Shown: positions 32,926 to 41,725 of the stretch, piece after piece | Position numbering within the stretch: the stretch's first letter is position 1 | Layout: each line of letters begins with the position of its first letter | NCBI RefSeq assembly: GCF_020176955.2 | Contig: NZ_JAIUCZ020000005.1 | Span: forward strand, 620,001 to 684,000 | DNA: 64,000 nucleotides | Direction: 5' to 3' | Source of the DNA: Nocardia sp. alder85J | GTDB taxonomy: Bacteria > Actinomycetota > Actinomycetes > Mycobacteriales > Mycobacteriaceae | The notes under the pieces: model-generated | Told to the model about the DNA's origin: nothing | What the model saw: the letters and a program-made list of their open reading frames with translations, nothing else | Databases searched by the model: none | Made by a program: the position numbers and the translations under genes

Positions 32926-35340
32926 TCAGCCGTTTTCGATCAGGGGGGCCGAGGGCAGCAGGCCGCGGCGCTCACCGACGAACCACCAGGCCGCGGTCAC
33001 CAGCACGATGCCGACCAGTCCGCAGCCCGCCGCCACCGCCGTCAGCATCGCGTCCGAGGGGTCCAGCCGGAAGAAGTGCCGGGTGAACGGCACCGCGAAC
33101 AACACCAGGTAGAACGCCACCGAACCGCCGATCAGCAGCAGTTTCCACCAGTTCCAGGGCCGGGCCACGATGGCCAGCACCCACACCGCCACGATCAGCA
33201 GCGTGATCAGCGCGGTGGTGCCCGCGCGCTCCTGCTGCGCCGCGGATTCGGCCGCGCCGCGGTAGGCGAACAGGTAGGCCACGAAGGTGACCACGCCGAT
33301 CACCACCCCGGACGGCACCGCCAGCCGCAGCACCCGGCGCACGAAACCGGTTCGGGCCCTTTCGTTGTTCGGCGCCAGCGACAGGATGAAGGCGGGAATG
33401 CCGATGGTGAACCAGGCCACCATGGTCACGTGCCGGGGCAGGAACGGGTACGGCAGCGGATCGTAGTGGAACAGTTGCGATCCGATCCCGACCACGCCGA
33501 CCAGGGCGGCCAGCAACACCGAGTAGACGGTCTTGGTGAGGAACAGGTTCGACACCCGCTCGATGTTGCCGATCACCCGGCGGCCCTCCCCCACCACATA
33601 CGGCAGGGTGGCGAAGCTGTTGTCCAGCAACACGATCTGCGCCACCGCCCGGGTCGCCGGGCTGCCCGCCCCCATCGCCACGCCGATGTCGGCGTCCTTG
33701 AGCGCGAGCACGTCGTTGACGCCGTCGCCGGTCATCGCGACGGTGTGCCCGCGCGAGCGCAGCGCGCCGACCATGGCCCGCTTCTGATCCGGGCGCACCC
33801 GGCCGAAGGTGGTCTCGCGCTCCAGCACGTCGGCGAGGGCGGCGGCGTCCCCGGGCAGCGAGCGAGCGTCGACCGGGTGATCGCCGCCGGACAGGCCCAG
33901 CGCGGTGGCCACCGCGCCGACCGAGACGGCGTTGTCGCCGGAGATCACCTTGATCGCGACCTGCTGATCGGCGAAGTACTCCAGGGTGGGCCGGGCGTCG
34001 GCGCGGAGCTTCTGCTCCAGCACCACCAGCGCCGCCGGGGTGACCGCGCCGGGAGCGCCGGCGGCGTCGACCGCGCGGTCGCCGCGGGCCAGCAACAGCA
34101 CGCGCAGCCCCTGCCCGCCGAGATCCTGTGCGGTGTGCGCGATCTCGCTGCCGGATTCCAGCAGCACGTCCGGCGCGCCGAGCAGCCAGTTGCCGTGCTC
34201 GCCGTAGGAGAATCCGCTCCACTTCTTCGCCGAGGAGAACGGCGCGACGGCCGACGGCGGCCAGCCGGGACCGTGCGGCAGCGCCGCCGCGATCGCCGCG
34301 ATGCTGGCGTTGGGCCGCGGATCGCCGGCGGCCATGGCGGCCAGCACCTCTCGCAGCCGATCCGCCGGAACATCGCCCACGGCACGGACTTCCGACAGCG
34401 TCATGCCGTTCTCGGTGAGCGTGCCGGTCTTGTCGGCGCACACCACGTCGACCCGGGCCAGTCCCTCGATGGCGGGCAGCTCCTGCACCAGGCACTGCCG
34501 GCGGCCCAGCCGCACCACGCCCACCGCGAAGGCCACCGAGGTCATCAGCACCAGCCCCTCGGGCACCATCGGGACCAGGGCCGCGACCATGCCGTCGAGC
34601 GCCTCGCGCCAGCCCTGATGGCTGGAGAACAACTGGTTGTAGATGGTGAGCAGGCCCGCCGGGATCAGCAGGTAGGTGATCACCTTCAGAATGGTGTCGA
34701 TGCCGCGGCGCAGTTCGGAGTCCACCAGGGTGAACTTGCTGGCCTCGGCGGCCAGCTTCGCGGCGTAGGCGTCGCGGCCCACCTTCGCGGCCCGGTAGGC
34801 ACCCGATCCGGAGGAGACGAAGCTGCCCGACATCACCTGCGCGCCAACGGCTTTGTCGATGGCGTCGGCCTCGCCGGTGAGCAGCGACTCGTCCACCTCC
34901 AGCTGCCGCGACTCGAGCACCTCGCCGTCGACCACGATCTGATCGCCGGGACCGAGTTCGACGATATCGCCGAGCACCACCTCGGCCGGCGGGATCGGGT
35001 GCGCGCTGCCGTCGCGGCGCACCACCGGCCGCGCCTGCCCGACGATCGCCAGCGCGTCCAGCGTCCGCTTGGCCCGCAACTCCTGCACGATGCCGACCAC
35101 ACTGTTGGCGATGATCAGCAGGCCGAACATGGCATCGATATAGGATCCGGTGATCAGCACGAGTACCAGCAGCACACCGAGAATCGCGTTGATCCGGGTG
35201 CAGACGTTGGCCTTGACGATGTCGGACACCGACCGGGCGGCCCGTTCCGGGACATCGTTGACCTGTCCGTCCCGCACCCGTTGCGCCACCTCCGCGGCGG
35301 TCAGCCCGGACGCTCTCGCTACCTGTTCGGTGCTCGACAT
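32926..35340 (-). CDS. Cation-transporting P-type ATPase (CtpE-like)
   Basis: The 804-residue protein starts at ATG 35340. It has two N-terminal helices, an actuator domain with LLTGEAD (155-159) where the usual motif is TGES, a PEGL membrane motif (260-263), the phosphorylation site DKTGTLT (Asp303) and the hinge TGDGVNDVLALKDADIGVAMG. Six C-terminal membrane segments follow. It resembles mycobacterial CtpE, linked to calcium uptake (recall). There is no heavy-metal CPx motif. It is divergent from a TetR gene about 110 bases away. Confidence 0.85.
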   Translation of the reverse strand: MSSTEQVARASGLTAAEVAQRVRDGQVNDVPERAARSVSDIVKANVCTRINAILGVLLVLVLITGSYIDAMFGLLIIANSVVGIVQELRAKRTLDALAIVGQARPVVRRDGSAHPIPPAEVVLGDIVELGPGDQIVVDGEVLESRQLEVDESLLTGEADAIDKAVGAQVMSGSFVSSGSGAYRAAKVGRDAYAAKLAAEASKFTLVDSELRRGIDTILKVITYLLIPAGLLTIYNQLFSSHQGWREALDGMVAALVPMVPEGLVLMTSVAFAVGVVRLGRRQCLVQELPAIEGLARVDVVCADKTGTLTENGMTLSEVRAVGDVPADRLREVLAAMAAGDPRPNASIAAIAAALPHGPGWPPSAVAPFSSAKKWSGFSYGEHGNWLLGAPDVLLESGSEIAHTAQDLGGQGLRVLLLARGDRAVDAAGAPGAVTPAALVVLEQKLRADARPTLEYFADQQVAIKVISGDNAVSVGAVATALGLSGGDHPVDARSLPGDAAALADVLERETTFGRVRPDQKRAMVGALRSRGHTVAMTGDGVNDVLALKDADIGVAMGAGSPATRAVAQIVLLDNSFATLPYVVGEGRRVIGNIERVSNLFLTKTVYSVLLAALVGVVGIGSQLFHYDPLPYPFLPRHVTMVAWFTIGIPAFILSLAPNNERARTGFVRRVLRLAVPSGVVIGVVTFVAYLFAYRGAAESAAQQERAGTTALITLLIVAVWVLAIVARPWNWWKLLLIGGSVAFYLVLFAVPFTRHFFRLDPSDAMLTAVAAGCGLVGIVLVTAAWWFVGERRGLLPSAPLIENG

Positions 35341-35451
35341 GATCAACAGCCTACGACGTGCCGATCGTCGCAAACCGGACTGCGGTCGTGACGCGCAGCG
35401 GCGCTAGCATGATCGTTGGTCCCATGATCGGACGAGGGCGAGGAGGATCCG

Positions 35452-36060
35452 ATGGCAACGCCGCGCAGGGTCGCCGGCCCCGATGCGAAGAATCGCGGCA
35501 TCCTGGTCGACGCCGCCGAGCAGTTGCTGCTGGAGCAGGGATATTCCGCGGTGACGGCCCGCCGGGTGGCCGAGCGGGCCGGGCTGAAATTCCAGCTGGT
35601 GCACTACTACTTCCGGTCCATGGACGATCTGTTCCTGGCGATCCTGGAACGCCGGGTCGAGCGCGCGGTGGACCTCCAGGCGGCGCTGCTGGCCGCGGAC
35701 CGGCCGTTGCACGCGCTGTGGCGGTTCGGCACCGATCCGGCGGATGTGCGGATCACCCTGGAATTCGTCGGGCTGTCGGTGCACCGCCCGGTGATCCGGG
35801 CCGCGCTCGCGGTGGCGGCGGAACGCTTCCGCGCCATCCAGACCGAGACGCTGACCGGCATCATCGCCGCCGCGGGCGTGGACGCCGAGCGTTTCCCGCC
35901 GGGAGCGCTGGCGGTGATGCTGACCGGCCTGGCCCGCACGCTGGTGCTGGAACAGGCGATCGGCATGGACGGCGGGCACGCCGAGGCGCTCGCCATGATC
36001 GAACGGGAACTGGCGATCCTGGAGCCGGAGCCGACGCAATCCGACGGGACCGAGATCTAG
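35452..36060 (+). CDS. TetR-family transcriptional regulator
   Basis: The 202-residue protein has GAGGAGG in front of its ATG. The N-terminal HTH is clear (AAEQLLLEQGYSAVTARRVAERAGLKFQLVHYYFRSMDDLF, about 22-62) and the helical ligand-binding domain follows. It is divergent from the CtpE-like gene and converges on the mycofactocin-type SDR gene. It could control the ATPase or the SDR/Mo-hydroxylase operon. A TAGCAT element at about 35404-35409 is a candidate -10. Confidence 0.88.
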   Translation: MATPRRVAGPDAKNRGILVDAAEQLLLEQGYSAVTARRVAERAGLKFQLVHYYFRSMDDLFLAILERRVERAVDLQAALLAADRPLHALWRFGTDPADVRITLEFVGLSVHRPVIRAALAVAAERFRAIQTETLTGIIAAAGVDAERFPPGALAVMLTGLARTLVLEQAIGMDGGHAEALAMIERELAILEPEPTQSDGTEI

Positions 36061-36068
36061 GGACCGGC

Positions 36069-36100
36069 CGCGGTGGCGCGCGGAACGCCGCGCCACCGCG
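36069..36100. terminator. Bidirectional hairpin terminator
   Basis: Perfect 12-base arms (CGCGGTGGCGCG and CGCGCCACCGCG) enclose an eight-base loop between the convergent TetR (36060) and SDR (36122) stops. Confidence 0.8.
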
Positions 36101-36121
36101 ATCCCGAATTCGGTGGCTGCC

Positions 36122-36961
36122 CTACTTCAGGGTGCTGCCGCCGTCGACGGTCATGGTCAGACCGGTGATGTAGCGGGCCTCGTCGGAGGCCAGGAACAGC
36201 ACCGCGTTGCTGATGTCGACCGGCTCGACCCAGCCGATCGGCAGCACGTGCATGAACTGCGCGACCGGCTTGAAGTCCTCGGCGGTCGGGTGCTCCAGGT
36301 CGGGACGGAACATCTTCATGGTGCCCTCGTTCATGAACATCGGGGTGTTCACGTTGGTCGGGTGCACCGAGTTGACCCGGACGTTGTGCTGGCCCAGCTC
36401 GACCGCGAAGGCCCGCATCAGGCCGACCACGCCGTGCTTGGCGGCGACGTAGTGACCGGTGTTCGGGTAGGCCTTCAGGCCGCCGACCGAGCTGGTCAGG
36501 ATGATCGAACCGCCGTTGCCACCCGCGAGGATGTGCGGCACACCGGCCTTCACCGTCTTCCAGATGCCGGCCAGGTTGATGTCGATCATCGTGTCCCAGT
36601 CTTCTTCACTGGTCTTGTCCAGCGTGGCGCCACCGTTGCCGATGCCCGCGTTGGCCGCGATGATGTCCAACCGGCCCAGCTGCTCGACACCGCTGTCCAC
36701 GGCCGCCGACAGGGCGGCGTAGTCGCGCACGTCGAGCTCGGCGGTGACGATGCGCCGGCCCAGGCCCTTCACCAGATCGGCGGTCTCGGCCAGATCCTCG
36801 GGGGTCGATCCCGGGATGGCGTCACTGCCGCTGACGTTCTTGCACACGTCGACCGCGATGATGTCGGCGCCCTCCTGCGCCAGGCGCACCGCGTGACTGC
36901 GACCCTGACCCCGCGCCGCACCGCTGATGAGGGCAACCTTGCCCTCGACTCTTCCCGCCAT
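36122..36961 (-). CDS. Mycofactocin-coupled SDR-family oxidoreductase
   Basis: The 279-residue protein (ATG 36961; a GTG at 36973 is possible) has the Rossmann start ALISGAARGQGRSHAVRLAQEGADIIAVD. The GQGRSHA signature and the long insertion after strand 2 (CKNVSGSDAIPGSTPEDLAETADLV) mark the mycofactocin-dependent SDR group. The catalytic Ser, Tyr and Lys lie in ILTSSVGGLKAYPNTGHYVAAKHGVVG. Such enzymes keep NAD bound and pass electrons to mycofactocin when oxidising alcohols. It follows coxG by 74 bases and is probably in the Mo-hydroxylase operon. Confidence 0.9.
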   Translation of the reverse strand: MAGRVEGKVALISGAARGQGRSHAVRLAQEGADIIAVDVCKNVSGSDAIPGSTPEDLAETADLVKGLGRRIVTAELDVRDYAALSAAVDSGVEQLGRLDIIAANAGIGNGGATLDKTSEEDWDTMIDINLAGIWKTVKAGVPHILAGGNGGSIILTSSVGGLKAYPNTGHYVAAKHGVVGLMRAFAVELGQHNVRVNSVHPTNVNTPMFMNEGTMKMFRPDLEHPTAEDFKPVAQFMHVLPIGWVEPVDISNAVLFLASDEARYITGLTMTVDGGSTLK

Positions 36962-37035
36962 CTGACTACTCACTTTCTGCTTCGGGGAGATGCGTCACCG
37001 GCCGGCGTCGCATCGAAGTGCCCACAGGCCATCGC

Positions 37036-37773
37036 TCAACGCGCGGACAGGCGCCGCCGGTCGCGGCGCCAGAGCACCAGCACCACCAGCAGTGCCACCA
37101 CCGCGGCAACCAGACCGACCCGCTCTCCGCCGATTCCGGCGGCGGAGAGCAGGTCGATCGGCTCGGCAGCCGGCCGCGCCGCGGGCTGCACGTTGGCCCC
37201 CGTCCCGGACCCGGACCGCAGTACGGCGGCGGGCGCCACCGTTCCGGCCGGGTCGGACGGGGAAGTCTGATGCGGGATCGGCTCGGCGGCCGTCTCCGCG
37301 AAGTGTTCGGCAACCGGTGCGGCCGTGGCCGATTCGACGATCAGATCGGCCAGGTTGTCGGCGAACTGACCGATCAGCGCACCCGCCACCTCGGCCAGGG
37401 CGCCGCGGCCGAACTGCGCCGGTTTACCGGTGATGTTCAGGTCGGTGTCGACGAAAACCTCGGTCTTGTCGCCGGATTCGACCAGGCGGCAGGTGATGGT
37501 CGCCTTCGCGGTGCCGTTGCCGCGGGCCTCCCGGCCGCCGCCCTCCAGCACCGCGATGCGCGCGGTCTCGTCGGCGGACACGATCCGGATGGTGCCGTTG
37601 TAGGTCAACGCGATCGGGCCCAGCTTCACCTTGATCCGGCCCTGGAAGGCGTCGCCCTCGCTGCCGGTGAGCGTGGCGCCGGGGACGCACGGCGCGATGC
37701 GCTCCAGGTCCAGCAGCACCTTCCAGGCGTCCGCCGCCGGGACGGGAATGCCGAATGTGTTCTCGAGTTTCAC
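37036..37773 (-). CDS. CoxG-like SRPBCC protein with C-terminal membrane anchor
   Basis: The 245-residue protein starts at GTG 37773, overlapping the coxS stop. Residues 1-150 form a CoxG/START-like domain (ENTFGIPVPAADAWKVLLDLERIAPCVPGATL, ALTYNGTIRI). A proline/alanine linker, one hydrophobic helix (VGLVAAVVALLVVLVLW) and a basic tail follow. CoxG proteins recruit molybdenum hydroxylases to the inner face of the membrane. This fits its place in the operon. Confidence 0.85.
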   Translation of the reverse strand: MKLENTFGIPVPAADAWKVLLDLERIAPCVPGATLTGSEGDAFQGRIKVKLGPIALTYNGTIRIVSADETARIAVLEGGGREARGNGTAKATITCRLVESGDKTEVFVDTDLNITGKPAQFGRGALAEVAGALIGQFADNLADLIVESATAAPVAEHFAETAAEPIPHQTSPSDPAGTVAPAAVLRSGSGTGANVQPAARPAAEPIDLLSAAGIGGERVGLVAAVVALLVVLVLWRRDRRRLSAR

Positions 37774-38267
37774 GCGGATCCCTCCAGAGACGTCTGCTTG
37801 ATCGAATCCGCAGCCGCGGCAACGGCTTTCACGATTCCTTGATATCCGGTGCAGCGGCACAGATTGCCGGATATCGCCTCCCGGATCTCCGGCTCGGTCG
37901 GATCCGGATTGTCCCGCAGGAATGCGGTGGCCGACACGATGAAACCCGGTGTGCAGAAACCGCACTGCAATCCGTGGTGCTCGCGGAACGCCGCCTGCAC
38001 CGGGGACAGCTCGCCGTCCGGCGACGCGATCCCCTCCACCGTGGTGATCTCCGATTCGTCGGCCTGCACCGCGAAGATCAGGCAGGCCCGCACCGCGACC
38101 CCGTCCAGCAGCACCGTACACGCCCCGCACACCCCGTGCTCGCAGCCGAGGTGGGTGCCGGTCAGCCCGCAGCGGGTGCGCAGGTAGTCGGCCAGGATCA
38201 GCCGCGGTGGCACCCGGTCCCGGTGCAGTTCGCCGTTGATGCGTACCGCGATGTCGATATCAGTCAT
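37770..38267 (-). CDS. Molybdenum hydroxylase small subunit, (2Fe-2S)-binding (CoxS-like)
   Basis: The 165-residue protein contains both cluster motifs. The plant-type [2Fe-2S] ligands are Cys42, Cys47, Cys50 and Cys62 (GCEHGVCGAC ... RAC). The alpha-helical [2Fe-2S] ligands are Cys102, Cys105, Cys137 and Cys139 (QCGFCTPG ... NLCRCTGYQ). It carries electrons from the Mo centre to FAD. It lies 11 bases behind the medium-subunit gene and overlaps the coxG-like gene by four. Confidence 0.93.
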   Translation of the reverse strand: MTDIDIAVRINGELHRDRVPPRLILADYLRTRCGLTGTHLGCEHGVCGACTVLLDGVAVRACLIFAVQADESEITTVEGIASPDGELSPVQAAFREHHGLQCGFCTPGFIVSATAFLRDNPDPTEPEIREAISGNLCRCTGYQGIVKAVAAAADSIKQTSLEGSA

Positions 38268-38278
38268 TGCTCACCTCG

Positions 38279-39154
38279 TCAGTCATTGCCGGCCTCCTCG
38301 ACGGCGCGGCGCCAGGCGCGCGCCACCATCTGCGCGCCGAGGCGCTTGCGGTACTCGCCGGAGCCGTGCATGTCCGACGGCACCGAACGCAAGCCCGCCG
38401 TCGCACTGCGCCCGACCTCGTCGGCCTCGATCTCGGTGACCAACCGGCCCACCAGTTCCGCCTCGGTGGCGGTGGCCCGCTCGGTGGTCGGGGCCAGCCC
38501 GAACAGTCCGATGCCGCAGCGCTCCACCCGGGAGTCGGCGTCCAGCCGGACCGCCACCGTGGCCCCGGCGAGTGCGAAATCACCGCTGCGCCGGGCGAAT
38601 TCCTCGATCGCGAAGCCCGATCGGCCGTGCCACACCGGGAAGACGATGCCGGTCAGCAGTTCGTCGGGTTCCAGTGCGGTGCTCCACATCCCGGTGAAGA
38701 AGTCACGCGCGGCGATGGTGCGCCGTCCGCGCGGCGACAGCGCCTCCAACTGCGCGTCGAGAGTCAGTGCCACCGCGGGATATTCGGCCGCGGCGTCGGC
38801 GTGCGCGATGGAACCACCGATGGTGCCGCGGTTGCGGATCTGGAAGTGCCCGATGTGCGGGGTGGCCCTCGCCAGCAACGGCACCGCGCGGCGGATCTCC
38901 TCGGAGCGGCCGACGGTGGCGTGGGTGGTGCCCGCGCCGACCCACACCGAGTCGCCGCGCGCCTGGATGCCACGCAGTTCGCCCACCCGGCGCAGGTCCA
39001 CCAGATGCTCGAAGACCGCCAGCCGCAACGACAGCATCGGCACCAGGCTCTGCCCGCCGGCGATGGCCTTGGCCTCGTCGCCCAGTTCGGCGAGCAGTGC
39101 CACGGCCTCCTCGGCGGTGGCCGGCGAATGATATTCGAATGCAGCCGGTTTCAC
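38279..39154 (-). CDS. Molybdenum hydroxylase medium subunit, FAD-binding (CoxM-like)
   Basis: The 291-residue protein (GTG start overlapping the large-subunit stop) shows the FAD signatures of the family: AIAGGQSLVPMLSLRL and HFQIRNRGTIGGSIAHADAAAEYPAV. The C-terminal CO-dehydrogenase flavoprotein domain has RSGDFALAGATVAVRLD. It accepts electrons from the small subunit. Substrate specificity is not set by this subunit. Confidence 0.92.
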   Translation of the reverse strand: MKPAAFEYHSPATAEEAVALLAELGDEAKAIAGGQSLVPMLSLRLAVFEHLVDLRRVGELRGIQARGDSVWVGAGTTHATVGRSEEIRRAVPLLARATPHIGHFQIRNRGTIGGSIAHADAAAEYPAVALTLDAQLEALSPRGRRTIAARDFFTGMWSTALEPDELLTGIVFPVWHGRSGFAIEEFARRSGDFALAGATVAVRLDADSRVERCGIGLFGLAPTTERATATEAELVGRLVTEIEADEVGRSATAGLRSVPSDMHGSGEYRKRLGAQMVARAWRRAVEEAGND

Positions 39155-41490
39155 GAGTGTGCCTTTCCACGAGCGGCGTCGATCAGCCCGACGATGGTCG
39201 CCGGCGACAACGGCAGCGCGCTGATCTCGACGCCGAACGGCGCCAGCGCGTCGGCGACCGCGTTGATCACCGCCGGGGCCGAGCCGATCGCACCGCCCTC
39301 GCCGACGCCCTTGAAACCGCCGGGACCCGCGCTGTGCGACTCGACGTGCACCACCTCGATGGTCGGCGCCTCGGTGGCGGTCGGCAGCAGGTAGTCCATG
39401 AACGTGGTGGCGATCGGATTGCCGTCGTCGTCGTAGGCCTGCGATTCGTACAGCGCGCCGCCGATGCCCTGGACGGTGCCGCCGTAGATCTGGCCCTCCA
39501 CCACGTTCGGGTTGATCATCGGGCCGACGTCCTCGCCGACGATGTAGCGCAGCAGCGTCACCCGCCCGGTCTCGATGTCGACCTCGCAGGTGCAGATGTG
39601 GGTGGCATTGGCCCAGATCATCGGCGCGGCGGCCTTGTAGCGGCCGCTGGCCTCCAGCCCGGCCGGAATGCCCGGCGGCAGCGCGTCCGGCTGGAAGTAC
39701 GCGATCTCGGCGATCTCGTGCAGCGTCAGCGCGACCTCCGGGACGCCGCGCACGGTCGCCCGGCCGTCGGCGAACTCGATGTCCTCGGCCGGATTGCCCA
39801 GCTTGTGCGCGGCGATCGCGATGATCCGCGCCCGCAGGGCCGCGGCGGTTTCCGCGATCGCGCCGGCGGTCACCGAGGCCGAGCGGCTGCCGCCGGTGCC
39901 GCCGCCGAACGGGGTGACCGCGGTATCGCCCTGGATGGTGTGCACGTCCTCGACGCGCACGCCGAGCGCGTCGGCGGTCAGCTGGACGACCGTGGTCTCC
40001 AGGCTGTTGCCGGCCGACCCGCCGGCGACGTAGACGTTGACCACGCCGGAGGGCTCGATCCGGATGGTGCCGCCCTCGGTGGCGTAGAAGGGGGTCGATC
40101 CGGCGGTCGGCTCCACATAGGTGCAGCTGCCGACGCCGAGGTAGCGGCCCTGGGCGCGGGCCGCGGCCTGCTCCTCGCGGAACGCCTCGTAGCCGAGCGC
40201 CCCGACCGCCTTCTCGAAGGTCTCCAGCGGCGTCATGTCGCTGTACGGCATCCCGCTGGGGTTCACCATCGGCAGTTCGTCCTGGCGGATCATGTTGCGC
40301 CGCCGCAGTTCCACCGGATCGATGCCGATCTGCCGGGCCGCGGTGTCCATCAGCACCTCGCGGGCGACCGACTCGAACTGCCACGGCCCGCGGTAGGCCA
40401 CCCGGCCGACGGTGTTGGTGTACACCAGCTTCAGGTCGAAGGTGGCCACCGGCACCCGGTACGGCCCGGTGAACAGCATGCCGACCGGGAAGGCCGCGGT
40501 CAGCGGCGACGGGATCGGGTAGGCGCCGACGTTCTGGAGATAGTCGATGGCGCCGAACAGGATTCGCCCGTCGGCGTCGAAGGCCATCTCGGCGATCCCG
40601 GATTCGTGCCGGGCGGAGCCGGCCGCGATCAGGTTCTCCTGGCGGTCCTCGATCCACTTCAGCGAGGCCCGCAGCTTCCGGGCGGCGAGCATGACCGCGA
40701 CGTCCTCGCGGCCGGGCACCACCTTCTGCCCGAAGCCGCCGCCGGTGTCGCGGGCGACCACGCGCACCTGATGTTCCGGGATGCCCAGCAGCCGGGCGCA
40801 GAAGGCCCGCATGCCGTGCGGGGACTGGGTGGAGGCCCAGATGGTCATCTCGCCGGTCGGCGCCGACCATTCCGCGATCAGGCCCCGGGTCTCCATCGGC
40901 ACCGGCACGTAGCCCTGCTGGAAGATGTGCTGCCGCACCACATGTGCGGCCTTGTCGTAGATCTGCTGCCGCTGCTCGGCCGGCATGCCGGGGATCAGGG
41001 CCGCGAGGTTGGCGGGGATGTCGGGGTGGACCTGTTCCGGGTTCTCCGCCGCGGTGGTGTAGTCGACGATCGGCGGCAGCGGGTCGTAGTCGACCACGAC
41101 CAGTTCGGCCGCGTCCTCGGCCACGTACCGGTCGACGGCGACGATCAGCGCCACCGGATCACCGACGAACCGCACCTCGCCCTCGGCCAGTGGCGGCCGC
41201 GGCACCGGCGGCATCCCGGGCAGGTCCAGCGCGTAGACCAGTTCGCGCACTTCGGGATTCAGGTCCGCGGCGGTGTAGACCGCGCGCACGCCCTCCAGCG
41301 CCAGCGCCTCGGACACGTCGATGTCCAGGATCCGCGCCCGCGCCAGCGGGCTGCGGACGAAATGCACATGGGCCATGCCCGGCCGGACGATGTCGTCGAC
41401 GTACTCGCCCGCGCCGGTCACCAACCGCAGGTCCTCGATGCGCGGTATCCGCGCGCCGACGACACCCGCTGTGGCCGTTCCGGTCGTCAT
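39151..41490 (-). CDS. Molybdenum hydroxylase large subunit (form II CoxL-like / xanthine dehydrogenase family)
   Basis: The 779-residue protein starts at ATG 41490 behind GGAG. Molybdopterin-binding features include the N-terminal GARIPRIEDLRLVTGAGEYVDD, ARDTGGGFGQK (247-256) and the catalytic Glu731 in KGVGEGGAIG. The active-site loop reads AYRGPWQ (365-371), not the AYxCSFR of form I CO dehydrogenases, so true CO oxidation is unlikely. It probably hydroxylates an aldehyde, heterocycle or other carbonyl compound. It is the first gene of the operon large-medium-small-CoxG-SDR. Confidence 0.92.
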   Translation of the reverse strand: MTTGTATAGVVGARIPRIEDLRLVTGAGEYVDDIVRPGMAHVHFVRSPLARARILDIDVSEALALEGVRAVYTAADLNPEVRELVYALDLPGMPPVPRPPLAEGEVRFVGDPVALIVAVDRYVAEDAAELVVVDYDPLPPIVDYTTAAENPEQVHPDIPANLAALIPGMPAEQRQQIYDKAAHVVRQHIFQQGYVPVPMETRGLIAEWSAPTGEMTIWASTQSPHGMRAFCARLLGIPEHQVRVVARDTGGGFGQKVVPGREDVAVMLAARKLRASLKWIEDRQENLIAAGSARHESGIAEMAFDADGRILFGAIDYLQNVGAYPIPSPLTAAFPVGMLFTGPYRVPVATFDLKLVYTNTVGRVAYRGPWQFESVAREVLMDTAARQIGIDPVELRRRNMIRQDELPMVNPSGMPYSDMTPLETFEKAVGALGYEAFREEQAAARAQGRYLGVGSCTYVEPTAGSTPFYATEGGTIRIEPSGVVNVYVAGGSAGNSLETTVVQLTADALGVRVEDVHTIQGDTAVTPFGGGTGGSRSASVTAGAIAETAAALRARIIAIAAHKLGNPAEDIEFADGRATVRGVPEVALTLHEIAEIAYFQPDALPPGIPAGLEASGRYKAAAPMIWANATHICTCEVDIETGRVTLLRYIVGEDVGPMINPNVVEGQIYGGTVQGIGGALYESQAYDDDGNPIATTFMDYLLPTATEAPTIEVVHVESHSAGPGGFKGVGEGGAIGSAPAVINAVADALAPFGVEISALPLSPATIVGLIDAARGKAHS

Positions 41491-41632
41491 GGTTCTCCGT
41501 TCACTTCTGGTACCGGTGGGAACCGGGCGCACGCCGGTCACCGTCGGTGGTGGGTCGCACGGCGAGCGGGAGCGGGGGAGTACGAGTTGCGCGGACGGCC
41601 GGTCGACGGCCGCTCGCCGATGCTGTACACCT

Positions 41633-41661
41633 GTCTAACACTGCCCTCTGACCTCTGTCAA
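41633..41661 (-). promoter_or_regulatory. Candidate sigma70-type promoter of the Mo-hydroxylase operon
   Basis: On the minus strand TTGACA (41656-41661) is followed after exactly 17 bases by TTAGAC (41633-41638). Transcription from here would give a leader of about 135 bases before the large-subunit ATG at 41490. Confidence 0.55.
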
Positions 41662-41683
41662 TACCTGCTATGCCGTATTTGAA

Positions 41684-41714
41684 AACGGAGATCTTGATTG
41701 ACGAAAACTCCGTT
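41684..41714. promoter_or_regulatory. Inverted repeat AACGGAG...CTCCGTT
   Basis: Perfect seven-base arms are separated by 17 bases, directly upstream of the candidate promoter and 12 bases beyond the end of the yrbE gene. The AT-rich spacer and location suit a regulator site for the Mo-hydroxylase operon. A weak terminator for the mce operon is the alternative. Confidence 0.5.
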
Positions 41715-41725
41715 CTCATACAGCA

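Noticed and set aside
33076..35391. A 771-codon plus-strand frame opposite the P-type ATPase
   Set aside because: Its composition (His/Arg/Gln/Gly-rich) and perfect nesting opposite the ATPase gene mark it as a codon-bias shadow.
36590..36610. GTTGATGTCGATCATC, partly resembling the ATGTTGATG operator
   Set aside because: It lies inside the SDR coding sequence, matches the motif poorly in the second arm and encodes a conserved MIDIN segment.
39151..41490. Annotation as aerobic carbon monoxide dehydrogenase
   Set aside because: The AYxCSFR active-site loop required for form I CO dehydrogenase is absent, so only a general Mo-hydroxylase call is supported.
38767..41682. A 971-codon open frame on the plus strand opposite the Mo-hydroxylase genes
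   Set aside because: It is the GC-rich antisense shadow of coxM/coxL-like genes, which have full family motifs; its translation is Asp/Gly/His/Arg-rich low-complexity sequence with no domain.
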